Shown in pieces: positions 47,595 to 58,110 of a stretch of 64,000 nucleotides of DNA. Origin of the DNA: Lasiosphaeria ovina. Lineage: Eukaryota > Ascomycota > Sordariomycetes > Sordariales > Lasiosphaeriaceae. A program made the position numbers and the translations under genes. The notes under the pieces were generated by a model that had not been told where the DNA came from, made no database searches, and saw only the letters and a program-made list of their open reading frames with translations. Numbering within the stretch: position 1 is the stretch's first letter; the number at the start of each line of letters is the position of its first letter. The DNA is taken from positions 7,254,001 through 7,318,000 of the forward strand of contig JAULSN010000002.1 in the NCBI GenBank assembly GCA_033439765.1. The letters run 5' to 3'.

Positions 47595-48421
47595 GGTTGC
47601 GGCAACTGTGGCAGGAGGCGGCTTATTCTAGTGTTTAGTGAATTCGTATGAAAGAAGGAGCGATGTCCTTCCCTTGTGCGAGTGCTGTACTTTGGCTGGG
47701 CGCCGAATTGTAGATAATTAGACGAAAGCGTGCCTGATTACTAGAAGAAGTCGACCCATCGTGAGTAGGGAGGGAAGAGTTATATGCCAAAGCATGGCGG
47801 GACCATAGCCAGACCGTAGCCATCCGACAGGTCCTGCTTACAAGCCAGGAGTCCTGTGTGGCTCCTAAGGTACGAAGTATGCACATACCCCAGGTAAGTA
47901 CCTGTCCATCTGCCCCCAATACTGGCTGTCGGGCCGCCAAGACAGTGACTCGATAGTCGGTGCTCACCGGAGATTATGGCGACGAGTCATGTTGGGTTAG
48001 GAGATACTATCGAAGTCAACGGCAGTGTGTAGGTCTTGATGTGACGATTTGGCGGAGGTTCCGTGCGGGATTCCACTTTGGGATTTTCAGCAAGCTCTGG
48101 GCCAGCCAAGACAGGGGCATGCAATTCAGCTCCCCAATCTCCCACACTGGCGGCTTGGCTCAGCTCTTCCCCCGCAAGCCACAACGGACACTTGAAAAGC
48201 GGGCGTGCGAGACAAGGCCGCAGATGGTAGGTAATACGAAGAGGCGGGAATTGGGAGAGCTGACGACGAGGATAAATATCAACTTCATTTTGTTGCAGTC
48301 ATGTCATTGTGGTTCACTGCCTAGGTAGACTATCTAAACCATACCTACTCCGTGCGATACTGTGAGTGTGTCGTTTACATGGTAATTACCTACCCACCCA
48401 ACCCAAACCAGCAACGCCGAA
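47595..48421. promoter_or_regulatory. Shared divergent promoter region of MACPF-like genes A and B
   Basis: 827 bp between two head-to-head genes of the same presumed fold, suggesting coordinated expression. CCAGGTAAGTACCTG near 47890 and CCTAGGTAG near 48320 are present. No TATA box is obvious. Confidence 0.5.
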
Positions 48422-49487
48422 ATGGGCCTGGTCGACGACTTCCCGCATGACCCGCTCATGCCGAGTCTGCGATATGCAGCAACGTGCCAGATTCCCGTCA
48501 ACCTGCCCTGGGCGCGAGAGCCCGTCTTGCTTGGCACCTCTCTCTCAGTCTCGCGCCAGCAAGGGGTCAAGAGCGAGTTCCTCGACAAATCCCGGTCGGC
48601 CTTCTCCCAGCAGTCTTTGGATGAAAGCCCCTTGGTTTTTACAAGTGCATCGGGGGGGAAGGTGACCATGGCCGAGTCTATGGGAGCTGCATCGGCCTAC
48701 GAGCACACCGACTTCTCTCTCTCGGGCTCCATTGGCGGCTCGTTTTTGGGCGCCGAGGGGGAGGCCAAGTACGAAAAGACGGTTGCCAGTGACAGCAGCG
48801 TACGCCCTTCTCCCCAGTCGATAGCGCTTTTCCTCCAGACACCTGCTCACGATTTTAATGCAGCAATCCCAGTGCAGTTTCCGGACCAATTACCGGAGCG
48901 GCATGGTCGGCTTCATGCACGAACCCCGCCTTTCGGCCGAGGCCGTTGCGCTCCTCCGCTGTGCCAAGGACGCGGCGGCGGCCCAGGCAGCTTTTCGGGC
49001 GGCGTATGGCGAGTACTACGTGGCGGCATATGTCCTCGGCGGCACCAACTCAACCATGCTTGGCGGGTCGACGGCCACCTCGTCCTACTCCAAAGACCTG
49101 CGCGGATCCTTCACCATCAAGATCCTATGGGTAAGGATCCGAAAGTCGTTTGAGGAGCACGAGCGGTCGGCAAGCGCTTTTGGAGCGGGGACGTTGGCCG
49201 TCTACGACTCGCTCGACGACTGTCAGCTGAATTCCGGTGCCGCCGACGTGGCTTCGGTAACGCGTCTCGTGGTCTCGGCAGCCGAGAACAGCGACAGGGG
49301 TTGGGACTTGGCTCGCAGGGTGGGCGATAGGGCTGGACGGATGGGGATGGGCCTGGATGCTCTTGGCCGCATGTCCATCTCAAGAGATCAGTGTGCCGCC
49401 CTGTGTAGGGCTGGCTTGGTTGTCGAGCTGCTGCTTCTGCCCTATGCGGGCCTGCGCCATTATGTTGAGGCGTTCCATAACGCATGA
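48422..49487 (+). CDS. MACPF-like protein B (short form)
   Basis: Exons 48422-48799 and 48864-49487 (64-bp intron, GTACGC donor) give 333 aa. Residues 174-186, YGEYYVAAYVLGG, fit the MACPF signature with T/S-H replaced by E-Y. Upstream, FSLSGSIGGSFLGAEGEAKY has the alternating small/polar pattern expected of a membrane-inserting hairpin. The C-terminal ~130 residues are mixed alpha/beta with a hydrophobic end (LVVELLLLPYAGLRHYVEAF). No signal peptide. It shares little direct sequence with genes A and C beyond the signature and position, so common origin is not certain. It lies head-to-head with A and 0.94 kb upstream of C. Confidence 0.6.
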
Positions 49488-50424
49488 GCTTTCCAACCTA
49501 TTACCTCCACTGGTGCCAAGTACCTAGTTACCTTAGTTTTGCTAGTTTTATCCATCTCCGTACCTACCTAGGTAAGGTAATTATCATTGGATGCACTTGC
49601 ACTCATTGAGCATATCCCCCGTCAGCATAGAGTTCAGCTCATGCCAGGCTTTGCGGCTGTTGGGTTCTGCACACCTGGGCATTGATAATGGTGGCAGCGC
49701 CGAGACTTTGCTCTTTCGAGAGCCCGAGGCGCTGCTGAACTCGGCAGCATGCTGGGAAGACGTCTTTACCCCGCACATCAAAGGGGCCAATGGCTTCGAC
49801 TCATCTCCACATCACAATCCATGTCCCCACCTGGCAAAAAGGCTCAGGTGGCTGTCAGCCCTACGACGGAACGGTAAAGAGTGGTGGGTTCTGTGGCTTA
49901 GGTACCTTGAGGTACCTGAGTGTGTTGAGTAACCAAAATAGTTCCAACCATGCTCCCCTCCATGCGGCGGTTGGAAACGCCAATGTGCTTCATGGCAGCT
50001 GGCATTCCTCTTTGGATATTCAGCTGTCAGCCGTGCCGCCATCCTAGGTTAACCTCTGCACTGGCTATCCGTATTACACGATATAGGGCGAATCGGCAAT
50101 CCCGGTTCGTCAACCAGCAGCCGATGGTCATGCACGCTCCAATTTGGAGCTCAGATGGCTCCTGAGACCCTGCAACTCGGCTGGCTCTTGCCAAGTACTG
50201 TAATTACCAGCGACCGACCGGCATGGGGGTCTGGAATACAATGAGCTTGACGTGGATCTGTCTTCGCTATTATGTGTGGTGTTATAAAGCCCAGTCGATC
50301 CACCGGTTGCTCTTGTGCACCACCGCTGGTAAGCTGTACGAATCAAGGCACAATCTTCCACTTCGAACCAACAACTGAATACCCAGTTCATTCAACTTTT
50401 TACTTTCTTCGTGCAGTGTTCGAG
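49488..50424. other. Intergenic/promoter region upstream of gene C
   Basis: Contains a dense set of CCTAGGTA/GGTACC motifs (49520-49580, 49900-49920). No gene recognised. Confidence 0.5.
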
Positions 50425-52173
50425 ATGGCGACCCTCCTTGCTCCATACAATACTGCAATGCAGTTGGGCTCCGGTAAGTGATATGCAGTTGGTTTGGCGA
50501 TACCCTCGTCATTCAGCCTACTAACTAGGTACGCAGGCTTCAACTCCTTTACCCAACAACTGTGCATCAATGATGCCGTTGTCAGAGACAGTCAAATTGA
50601 TGACGCTCTGGATAAGAAGCCGAGGGTTCCTATGGCCCAGGAAGTCATATACAAGACTGCTGTCATTGACAAGGTCACTGACGTGACGAACGCCATGAAC
50701 GTGAGTGTCCAGGAAGCAATGTCAAGGCAAGGCAAGACAAGGAAAGTACATTATTGGAGGAACTTGGCTGATTCACGTTGCTACTAGATCAATGCCGCCT
50801 TTGCCATCAAGTACGATACCTTTGACGCAAAGGGAAAAGGAGACTTCATCAACACTTCAAAGGTCAAGGAAAGCGACGCCAGCTTTATGATCTCGGTAAA
50901 GGTGGTCAACCAGGTCATATATGATCATTCTCTGAACAAGTTCGACCCCATCCCCGATGTGAAGCCGGAGCACTTCGCTTCTGTCTACGGCGACAGCTTC
51001 ATCTCAGGCAAGTTTCCGAAGTATCGAGAGTGCCATGCCAGGATGCTAATGGATAGCAGGATTCCAGGAGGGCGGCGAATTCATTGCCGTCATCTCCGTC
51101 AAAGCCAAGGACCGTAAGAAGGCTGTTAGTATTAAGGCTGAGTATGCTCCCAGTCTCCAACCACACCCCATCAATGCTTGACTAACGACGGGGCAGTGCG
51201 GCAATCAACTTCACCAAGGAGAGCTTCTCCTTGGATATTAACGGAGAACTCGTCAAGACCGACAACACTTTCCTGGAGGAGAACGAGACAACCGTGTCCG
51301 TCTCATGGTCTGGTGGTGGCCAGGATCTGAAACCCTGTGAGTTTTCCCGGTAAAGATCCCCCAACTTGACATTATGATCGTACAGGCACGGCAAGGAGCT
51401 AACATCGGAGCCCTAAATTTCCAGCTGATTCGGATTGGACTCTGGATACCATGCGAGCCGCGGCTCTGAAGTTCCCCGACCTGGTTGCTCAGACCCCGAT
51501 GCGAACACACGCCATCCTCACCAAATACACGTCACTGCGCAGCTTCCAGACTGCTCTGAGCAAGCTCACGGGTGGCAACGACCCACGCGCTATCATACCC
51601 AACTATGAAAAGGCGGGAGTCTACACAACGGTCCTCCAAGAGGCCTACCTTGACTTTAAGACCGTCAACAAGAATCTGCAAGTCATGGCCTTCAATGTCA
51701 GCGCGGGGACCGAGATCCTTGTCGAGTCTCTCGCTGCAAGGCGGAGCCGGGAATCGAAGCAGGGCTCCCCAACCAGCCCCAGGCAGACTACCGAGGCAGC
51801 TGAGTCGGACGACGACGAGTCGATACGCTCCTCCCTGGTAGCCGTCGACAAGGTCCCAGAACGGGCAACGAAGCCTTACCCTCCCACAATTGCTGGCCTC
51901 GAGGCCGCTCGTCAGGACGTTCGTATCATGCTGAACCGAATCGTTGCCGAAGTGGACATGATCACTCAGAAGCCAGAGCTGGCCGTGAACGAGACGAGGG
52001 CCATGTCTTACATGTCTCCATTCCTTTTCAAGGAGCTTCTCCCCGAGAGCAAGCCCGCTAAAGAGAAGACCGAGACCACCACTGAAACCAAACCGCAAAC
52101 AACTGACTCGACAGATTCTAGCAACCAGCTTGGTGATTTGTCAGAAAAGATGGGAACTACCATGCGGTTCTAA
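50425..52173 (+). CDS. MACPF-like protein C (paralog of A without coiled coil)
   Basis: Six exons: 50425-50473, 50537-50700, 50788-51007, 51060-51141, 51197-51336, 51425-52173; 467 aa. The signature YGDSFISGFQEGG is at residues 138-150, followed by EFIAVISVKAKDRKKA and SWSGGGQDLKP, all alignable with A. The third intron is GC-AG (CAG|GCAAGT...CAG) and splits the signature itself. The ILTKYTSLRSF block and the SPFLFKELLP end of the core match A's ILTKYSSLRSF and SPNVFRMLLP. Instead of a coiled coil the tail is a Lys/Glu/Thr-rich low-complexity stretch ending MGTTMRF. No signal peptide. Probably a cytosolic pore-former-like protein; function is unproven. Confidence 0.72.
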
Positions 52174-52498
52174 GCTTATGTGCTACCACCTTGGCCTGAG
52201 TTTCGTGGGTTGGTGTTGAACTTTCGCAGGTTCCCGTGTTTTGGTCTAGACAACTTTCATAGACTCTGTCATTTCTGGTCCAGTATCTACAGTAATTTGT
52301 TCTTTTTGGGGATTTAGCGATTTTGCTACTGAGCTGTTAACTAGCAGTGTGGTAATTTTTATATTGGCCAAGGTTGGAAATTGGCAGAATCTTTGATGAA
52401 AACACATAACCTTCCCGCCAATATCACCGAAGGTGAGAATATTGCGACTTTGACCCGACTATAAGCACGCGACGATGGTATGTGTAAAATGTATCCTG
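52174..52498. other. Convergent intergenic region
   Basis: 3' flanks of gene C and of the P450 gene. AT-rich, nothing else seen. Confidence 0.5.
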
Positions 52499-54448
52499 TT
52501 ATCCCTTCAACTGCTTCACGGCAGCTTCGTACTCTTTTTGAACGACCTCCGCATGCATAGACGACCGTGGCGTGATCGAACAGGGAAAAGGAAGTGGCGT
52601 CGAATTAAAACCGTCTGAATATGCAAATCTGGAGAGTGGTTAAGTAATTGTCAGCTTCCTGGTTTATGAAGGAAATTCGCAAAGTTTACTCACATATCGA
52701 CCTCGATATTACGTCCTTCTCTATCCCGGGCCGGGGCGACGTTGAAAGCCCACAATATGCGTGCAATGTTAATTGCCACGGACGCTGAGCCCAAATGCAT
52801 TCCGGGACAGATACGACGGCCCCATCCAAAAGAACTGTGTCCAAAGGTGCCGGGATACTCGCGCTTCTCCAAAAAGCGCTCTGGCTTGAACTGATGCGGG
52901 TCGGGAAAATCGACCTCGTTTAGATGGACTGGAAAGCGATGATTTCAGTATTGAATCAAGCTCAACTCAAATCCAACACCAACTAAGAAATTGGACTTAC
53001 TAGACCACAGAGGGGCAATTACAGTGCTTCCCTTGGGGATAAACATGCCATTATAGACATCGTCCGCTGTGCTAGCGTGCGGAGTACCTCCCAAGACGGC
53101 CACGGGTCGCCAGCGTAGCGTCTCAGAGGCAATGGCCGCCACGTATTCGAGTGCCGGTAGATCTTCAAACGTGGGAAGTCGTTCGTTTCCTACCACCCTG
53201 TCAAGTTCTCTTTGTGCCTGGGGAATGAACTCCTGGCCGAACTTGACACATGCGAGGATGAAGCTCGCAAGTGAGCCCGCAGACTGTAAGCAAGGCCCGT
53301 AAGTCAAAACTGCATCAAAATTGTTACTCGGCCATTGGGGAAAACCGAGAACCTACTGTCTCAACACCAGCTCCAAATGGGGTTCCCGCCGTGTACGCAA
53401 TCTCCAAGTCGCTCATTCCGAGGCTAGATTGCTCCTGCAAAAGGTGCTTTGCGAAGCAGTCGTTCAAAACACCTCTCGACAACTTATCCCGGACTTCATC
53501 CATCAATTCTGTGTAAAATTGAATGTCTCGACCTCGTTGCTCCAGGACTTTGGCTTTCCATGGGGCGAATATGCTTGGGACATATTTGAGCGCCGGGAAG
53601 CGCTCGACTGCAAACTTTCCCGGAATACTGCGTACCAAGCATCAGAGTCATGTCCACCGCCCAGCAACCGACCGGGATGAGCTGCTTACTTGACTGAAGT
53701 AAGACGGTCCATCGACTCTGCGTTGCGCTGAACAACAACATCAGTACGGACATCCTCAACACGACGTCCATACGTGACAGTGACGATGACGGAGGCAGCA
53801 TATCGTTCTAGATGGGTCCGAAAGCCGCTCGCATCTTTCATCAAGTCGTGCATGAGGACCGTGGACTCGAGGCTCTGGATTGGACGGTAGGATTCGCTCT
53901 GGCGTTGCATGAAGCCGCTGTGCAAAAGCTTTCGCCAGCGCCTCCAGTAAGGTGAGTACGGAGCCATAAGGCCTCTCATCCCCCCCGACAGGAGCTCTCC
54001 GCCCATGATGAAGCGCGGCCTTGAAGAATACGTTGATCCCCGCTTTTCCAGGAGATCCCACGCGGCCTGTGCAGAGCCGAGGACGATCGTAGGCGTTGGT
54101 CCGAGCTGCAGATAAACAACGTCTCCGAGCTCTTGGTTCAATTCACGGAACCACAACCACGGCTTCCGGATGCCCGTCTTTATCACCCTTGGCCCAGGTG
54201 GGAGCTGCGATCGGTGGGCATAGAGTCTCCATTTTTGCTCCAGCTTGATTTGGGGCGCGTCAGCCAACTAGGACATGAATCTGAAAGCGTCATATTCGGC
54301 GTCTCGGATTCTCAAGATCCCATTGGACAATCCCGGAGTTGACAAGTGTGTGGACAAGTGTGTTGCCGGGACTTACTGTCGGAAACACGAGACCCAAGTA
54401 TAACACAATTAGGCCAATACCAATGGTGATAACGAAAGTGGTGAACAT
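52499..54448 (-). CDS. Cytochrome P450 monooxygenase
   Basis: Six exons: 54448-54377, 54267-53690, 53627-53357, 53283-53001, 52928-52694, 52628-52499; 522 aa. An N-terminal ER anchor (VITIGIGLIVLYLGLVF) and the hinge LPPGPR are present. The ExxR motif is ETLR at 361-364, and the heme loop FGWGRRICPG places the ligand at Cys442. The I-helix reads SAGSLASFI, lacking the usual acidic-Thr pair. The sequence resembles fungal secondary-metabolism P450s of the O-methylsterigmatocystin-oxidoreductase type. No polyketide or peptide synthase is in the window, so its pathway is unknown. Confidence 0.92.
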
Positions 54449-55527
54449 TATGATGCCGGAATTAATATGAGCTTTCAAGGTTGGCAAGCTGGAAGGGGCT
54501 CTTTTCTTCTTGTTGATAAAGTCCTCGACGTGTGGTAAATGTGCAGTGATTATCTAGCAGCTGTGCCGAAGAAATGCAGCTGGCTGGAGCGCTCGTTATT
54601 CTCGTTTGTCCCCTTTTCTCTTCAGTTCCTTTTCTTTTCCCCTTACCTATGTATTGTTTTGTGTCTGGGTGGCATAATTAGCAGTTCAGCTAGTCTAGAT
54701 GGACCCCTCAACTGCCGGTTTCTGCGGAGAAGCTCGCTCCAGAGACCAAACCCGGCAAATCCTACCCAAACCACACTCTCGTTCGGCATATTCAACCCCC
54801 AGTTCTCCGCACGCTAACTTCATCGAGCCATGTGTGTCTGGATCACGCGTGTGGATGAGGTCCATGGGGAGTTTCCCAAGTTTTGCATCAGTTAATTAAA
54901 ATTGAACTGACCGAGTTTAAAGATAACCACTAGCTTAACGCAGTATAACATAATCACTTATAAAAGGGGAGGACGGGATTTCTCGCAGTAAACAAACCCC
55001 TGTCCGGGCGCAGTAGTGTGGCTTCCTGAGCCTAGAGCCACACGCAGGCATGCTCGCACATACCATGCCATGCTCACATTTACCCTACGTCGGGCAGCTC
55101 CCCTGCGCACTCTCTTATGTATAAATAACGAGACTTTTTTCCCTCTGTAAATAGCTTCTAATCTACATGCCTGTCTCAACACACTTCCCCAGCTCTATTT
55201 CACCTGTGACAGAATTTTATCACAGTGACACCATAGTACCTATTATACACCCAACCTTCCAGCCACTTTGTCAGCAAAGTGGCTAGGTAGGTGACTAGGT
55301 GAGCTGACCCATGCACACAACCGAACCTGGATTGCGAATGCGATGGCTCCGCCTTCCCCGCTCCTTCGGCGCCAAGAGCAAAGAGCAATGGAAGCTGTTA
55401 GCTGTTGCTGTCCGACTTGACGGTGCTTCATGAAAAGACGGGTTTGGCGCCTAATCTACTCCGTAATCTATCTGTTTACTTATTTTTGCCATCATTGTGT
55501 CCATAGCTGGCACGCCACCAAGGTCCA
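54449..55527. promoter_or_regulatory. Divergent promoter region of P450 and HET genes
   Basis: 1.08 kb between two head-to-head genes. Contains a perfect hairpin at 55261-55284 (listed separately) and TATA-like TATAAATA near 55119. No gene recognised. Confidence 0.5.
55261..55284. repeat. Perfect inverted repeat, 10-bp arms, 4-base loop
   Basis: AGCCACTTTG, TCAG, then CAAAGTGGCT. It is followed directly by AGGTAGGTGACTAGGT. Could be an operator-like palindrome or a hairpin in the HET leader. Confidence 0.6.
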
Positions 55528-57372
55528 ATGCGGCTTCTCAACACGTCTAACGAGCAAGCTAAAGAGTTTCTCGGCGACATTCCCCGCTACTCGATACTGT
55601 CGCACACCTGGGGCCAAGAGGAAGTTAGCTTGTCTGATCTACTCCGCGGCCATGACCATTATCACAGACTAAGTGGTTATGCCAAGATAGCGGGGGCTTG
55701 CGCGGTAGCACGCCGAGAGGGCTTCGACTGGATCTGGATCGACACGTGCTGCATCGATAAATCTTCGAGCGCCGAGCTGTCCGAGGCCATCAACTCAATG
55801 TTCAACTGGTATAAGGATGCCGACGTATGCTATGCGTACCTGAGCGACGTCCTTGACCTGGATCTGGACGTGTTTGCTGCGAGTCGCTGGTTCAAGAGGG
55901 GATGGACGCTGCAAGAGCTGATTGCTCCAGCCGTAGTCGTCTTCTTGGGCTCGACCTGGCGTGAGCTAGGCACAAAGGCCAGCCTGGCTGTCGAGATTGC
56001 ATCAATCACTGGCATTGATACTCAAGTGCTCTCACCACAGCCGGCCGCAATGGATCGCTCATGGACTGCGCGATACTACGGACGATGGACGGCACGTTAC
56101 TATCCCACGTCAATCCGGGCCGTCCTTGACGAATGCAGTGTTGCCCAGCGAATGTTGTGGGCGGCGAGGCGCGTCACCAGCCGCCTCGAGGACCAGGCCT
56201 ATGCCCTCATGGGTCTTTTTGGCGTCAACATGCCTCTTCTATATGGCGAAGGAAGCAAAGCCTTCATCCGCCTGCGGCGCGAGATCATGAACCAGTCAGA
56301 TGACATGTCTATTTTTGTGTGGAAATACAAATCTCGAGCTGCATTTCTGAGGCGGTCTGGTCTCCTCGCTCCCGCGCCAGAATGTTTTGAATCATATGGG
56401 GATGTGCGCCCCTCTCCGTGGCCGAGTCCAGAAAGCAGCAGCAGCTCGTCAATTCCAGATGGCCCCTCTCCTCCGGCAAATTCTGCAACATACGAGGTCT
56501 CCAAGTCGCGCGTTCGACTGCATGTAGTGACCCTGAAGTCCTCCAGCCAGAGCGAGTTGGCACCTGGGGCCATGGAAACACCGCGTCTCGCCTTGGAGCG
56601 ACAAGACTCAGACCCGGAGACGTCTGCATATCTCGACTTTGCACAATTCCACCGTACCACGCTTGCCTCGCCATGGTCGGGCCCGCTTTTAGTCGCCATG
56701 CTGGAGTGCTGGACGTCATCCGGGCAAGTCGGTCTTGTGCTTTTCGACAATAAGGATGGATTCTGGAGTCGAGCCCACCTCCACGAAAACCGCGCACCAC
56801 TGCTGCTAAGCGAAAGAAGCAGCGCTGTGAACATGCAGTCGCGACAGCACATTGATTGTGCGCTGGTCTTGGGCGACGGCCTGGCTAGGCCGCGTCTCCC
56901 CATTGACAGACCATGGATCAGGTTCTCCTTGCAGGTGACCCGACTCGGTTATACTTCAGCGAGGGTCCAGCGCTTGCGTTACAAAGGGGTTGATAGATTC
57001 GAGGCGCCAAATGACGAGCTCGCTTTCTTGTACCCGTGTAACGACGCCGAATCCGGAATCCTGCTGCTGTTTGTGAACAAGGAGACGCCGGGCACCTACC
57101 CGCCCTTCTTGCTTTTATGTTCCAGGAATCTCGACGATATCGAGGTAAACGTTTCTGCTCTACGCCTCGAAACTGGTTCTGCAGCTGAAGTGGAATCTCC
57201 AATCGTCTTAACATGGCGCGAGGGGCAACGAGGAACACCGGTATCAGCAGGCGGGAATGAATCGAGGGCGAACGAGACGAGGATTGCTCTTTCAGAGACT
57301 ATGGATCTTGCTATTAAGAATAGGCCTGCTCCGGATTATATACATATCGTTGTTCTCATCGAAAAGCGGTAG
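55528..57372 (+). CDS. HET-domain protein (heterokaryon-incompatibility type)
   Basis: Intronless, 614 aa. The HET domain occupies residues ~15-200: PRYSILSHTWG (19-29), FDWIWIDTCCIDK (66-78), NWYKDADVCYAYLSD (93-107), RGWTLQELIAP (124-134), and LEDQAYALMGLFGVNMPLLYGEG. HET domains trigger programmed cell death in incompatible fusions. The C-terminal ~350 residues are not a NACHT-WD40 module and are unrecognised. Between the HET motifs an 8-residue unit (WTARYYGR) is tandemly duplicated, encoded from 56062. It is head-to-head with the P450 and ends 30 bp from the convergent FSH-like gene. Confidence 0.93.
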   Translation: MRLLNTSNEQAKEFLGDIPRYSILSHTWGQEEVSLSDLLRGHDHYHRLSGYAKIAGACAVARREGFDWIWIDTCCIDKSSSAELSEAINSMFNWYKDADVCYAYLSDVLDLDLDVFAASRWFKRGWTLQELIAPAVVVFLGSTWRELGTKASLAVEIASITGIDTQVLSPQPAAMDRSWTARYYGRWTARYYPTSIRAVLDECSVAQRMLWAARRVTSRLEDQAYALMGLFGVNMPLLYGEGSKAFIRLRREIMNQSDDMSIFVWKYKSRAAFLRRSGLLAPAPECFESYGDVRPSPWPSPESSSSSSIPDGPSPPANSATYEVSKSRVRLHVVTLKSSSQSELAPGAMETPRLALERQDSDPETSAYLDFAQFHRTTLASPWSGPLLVAMLECWTSSGQVGLVLFDNKDGFWSRAHLHENRAPLLLSERSSAVNMQSRQHIDCALVLGDGLARPRLPIDRPWIRFSLQVTRLGYTSARVQRLRYKGVDRFEAPNDELAFLYPCNDAESGILLLFVNKETPGTYPPFLLLCSRNLDDIEVNVSALRLETGSAAEVESPIVLTWREGQRGTPVSAGGNESRANETRIALSETMDLAIKNRPAPDYIHIVVLIEKR

Positions 57373-57402
57373 TTTTAAATTTTAAACCAAGTTACGGTAG
57401 TC

Positions 57403-58110
57403 TCAGATCTCAGCTACACTCATCCCTTCGCGTTTCTTTTTTGCTCGTACAGAGACTACTCTATCATAGCTCTCACTTCTCACTGCACTTGCAAGCACGG
57501 CCGCCTCGTTCTGCATCGGTACCCTGAGTCCCGCGCTATGCTTGACCTCGACGCGGCATTCCTCGCGGCACATCAACATGATCTGGCTGCCTATGCCCGG
57601 ATAGTGCACATCCTTGGAACTCCAGGCATGGACAGTGGGTATGTCGATGAAACTGTTCTCGGCCGCCACCATAGCGGCGCGAAGAACCGTCACCTGCCCG
57701 TCGCCGTTACTCTCTAGCTCGTCCCAGGCCGACGGCATAATGGAATTTATGAAGGCGACGCTGCGTATCTGGTGCTTGGCTTGTTGAAGCCTCTCGTTGC
57801 CCGTGTCGGGCCGGAGGAGAAAGGCGGATACCAAGGCGCCGCCGAGAGAGAAGGCGAGCACGGTGTAAAAGGACCCGTGAGCGGCTACGTAGTCGCCGAA
57901 CCTATTGACGGCGTCCATGCCGCCCGCCGCGGTCCCGTCGAAATACGAGTAGCATTGCTGGTTGGCTCGCATCAGGTCCCTAACACCTGGCGCCAGAGCG
58001 GCAGGAAAGGTGCCCTGGTGGAAGTCATAAACAAAGTCGGGACCGAGGTGTTGTCGGAGAGACGCTATTAAGCTGTTCGTTAGGGCATCGATTATCCAAT
58101 TCTCAGTATC
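57403..58110 (-). CDS. FSH1-like serine hydrolase, N-terminus unresolved
   Basis: An uninterrupted frame of 235 codons plus stop. It contains the family region GPDFVYDFHQGTFPAAL, the nucleophile elbow LAFSLGGALVSAF, an Asp downstream and VHAWSSKDVHYPGIGSQ, so the triad region looks present. The N-terminal beta-strand and LCLHG-type oxyanion motif of the family are not visible. An AG at 58111-58112 (minus) just before the frame suggests an upstream exon, but none was found toward the transposon region. The first in-frame Met is inside the domain (57972). Either the first exon is unrecognised or the gene is truncated. FSH-type hydrolases act on small esters. Confidence 0.6.
   Translation of the reverse strand, partial: DTENWIIDALTNSLIASLRQHLGPDFVYDFHQGTFPAALAPGVRDLMRANQQCYSYFDGTAAGGMDAVNRFGDYVAAHGSFYTVLAFSLGGALVSAFLLRPDTGNERLQQAKHQIRSVAFINSIMPSAWDELESNGDGQVTVLRAAMVAAENSFIDIPTVHAWSSKDVHYPGIGSQIMLMCREECRVEVKHSAGLRVPMQNEAAVLASAVRSESYDRVVSVRAKKKREGMSVAEI

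Noticed and set aside
52499..54448. P450 as part of a secondary-metabolite cluster
   Set aside because: No synthase, methyltransferase or pathway transcription factor occurs in the window; the neighbours are MACPF-like and HET genes.
55528..57372. HET gene as a NACHT-WD40 incompatibility protein
   Set aside because: No P-loop or WD40 repeats follow the HET domain; it is a HET-only architecture.
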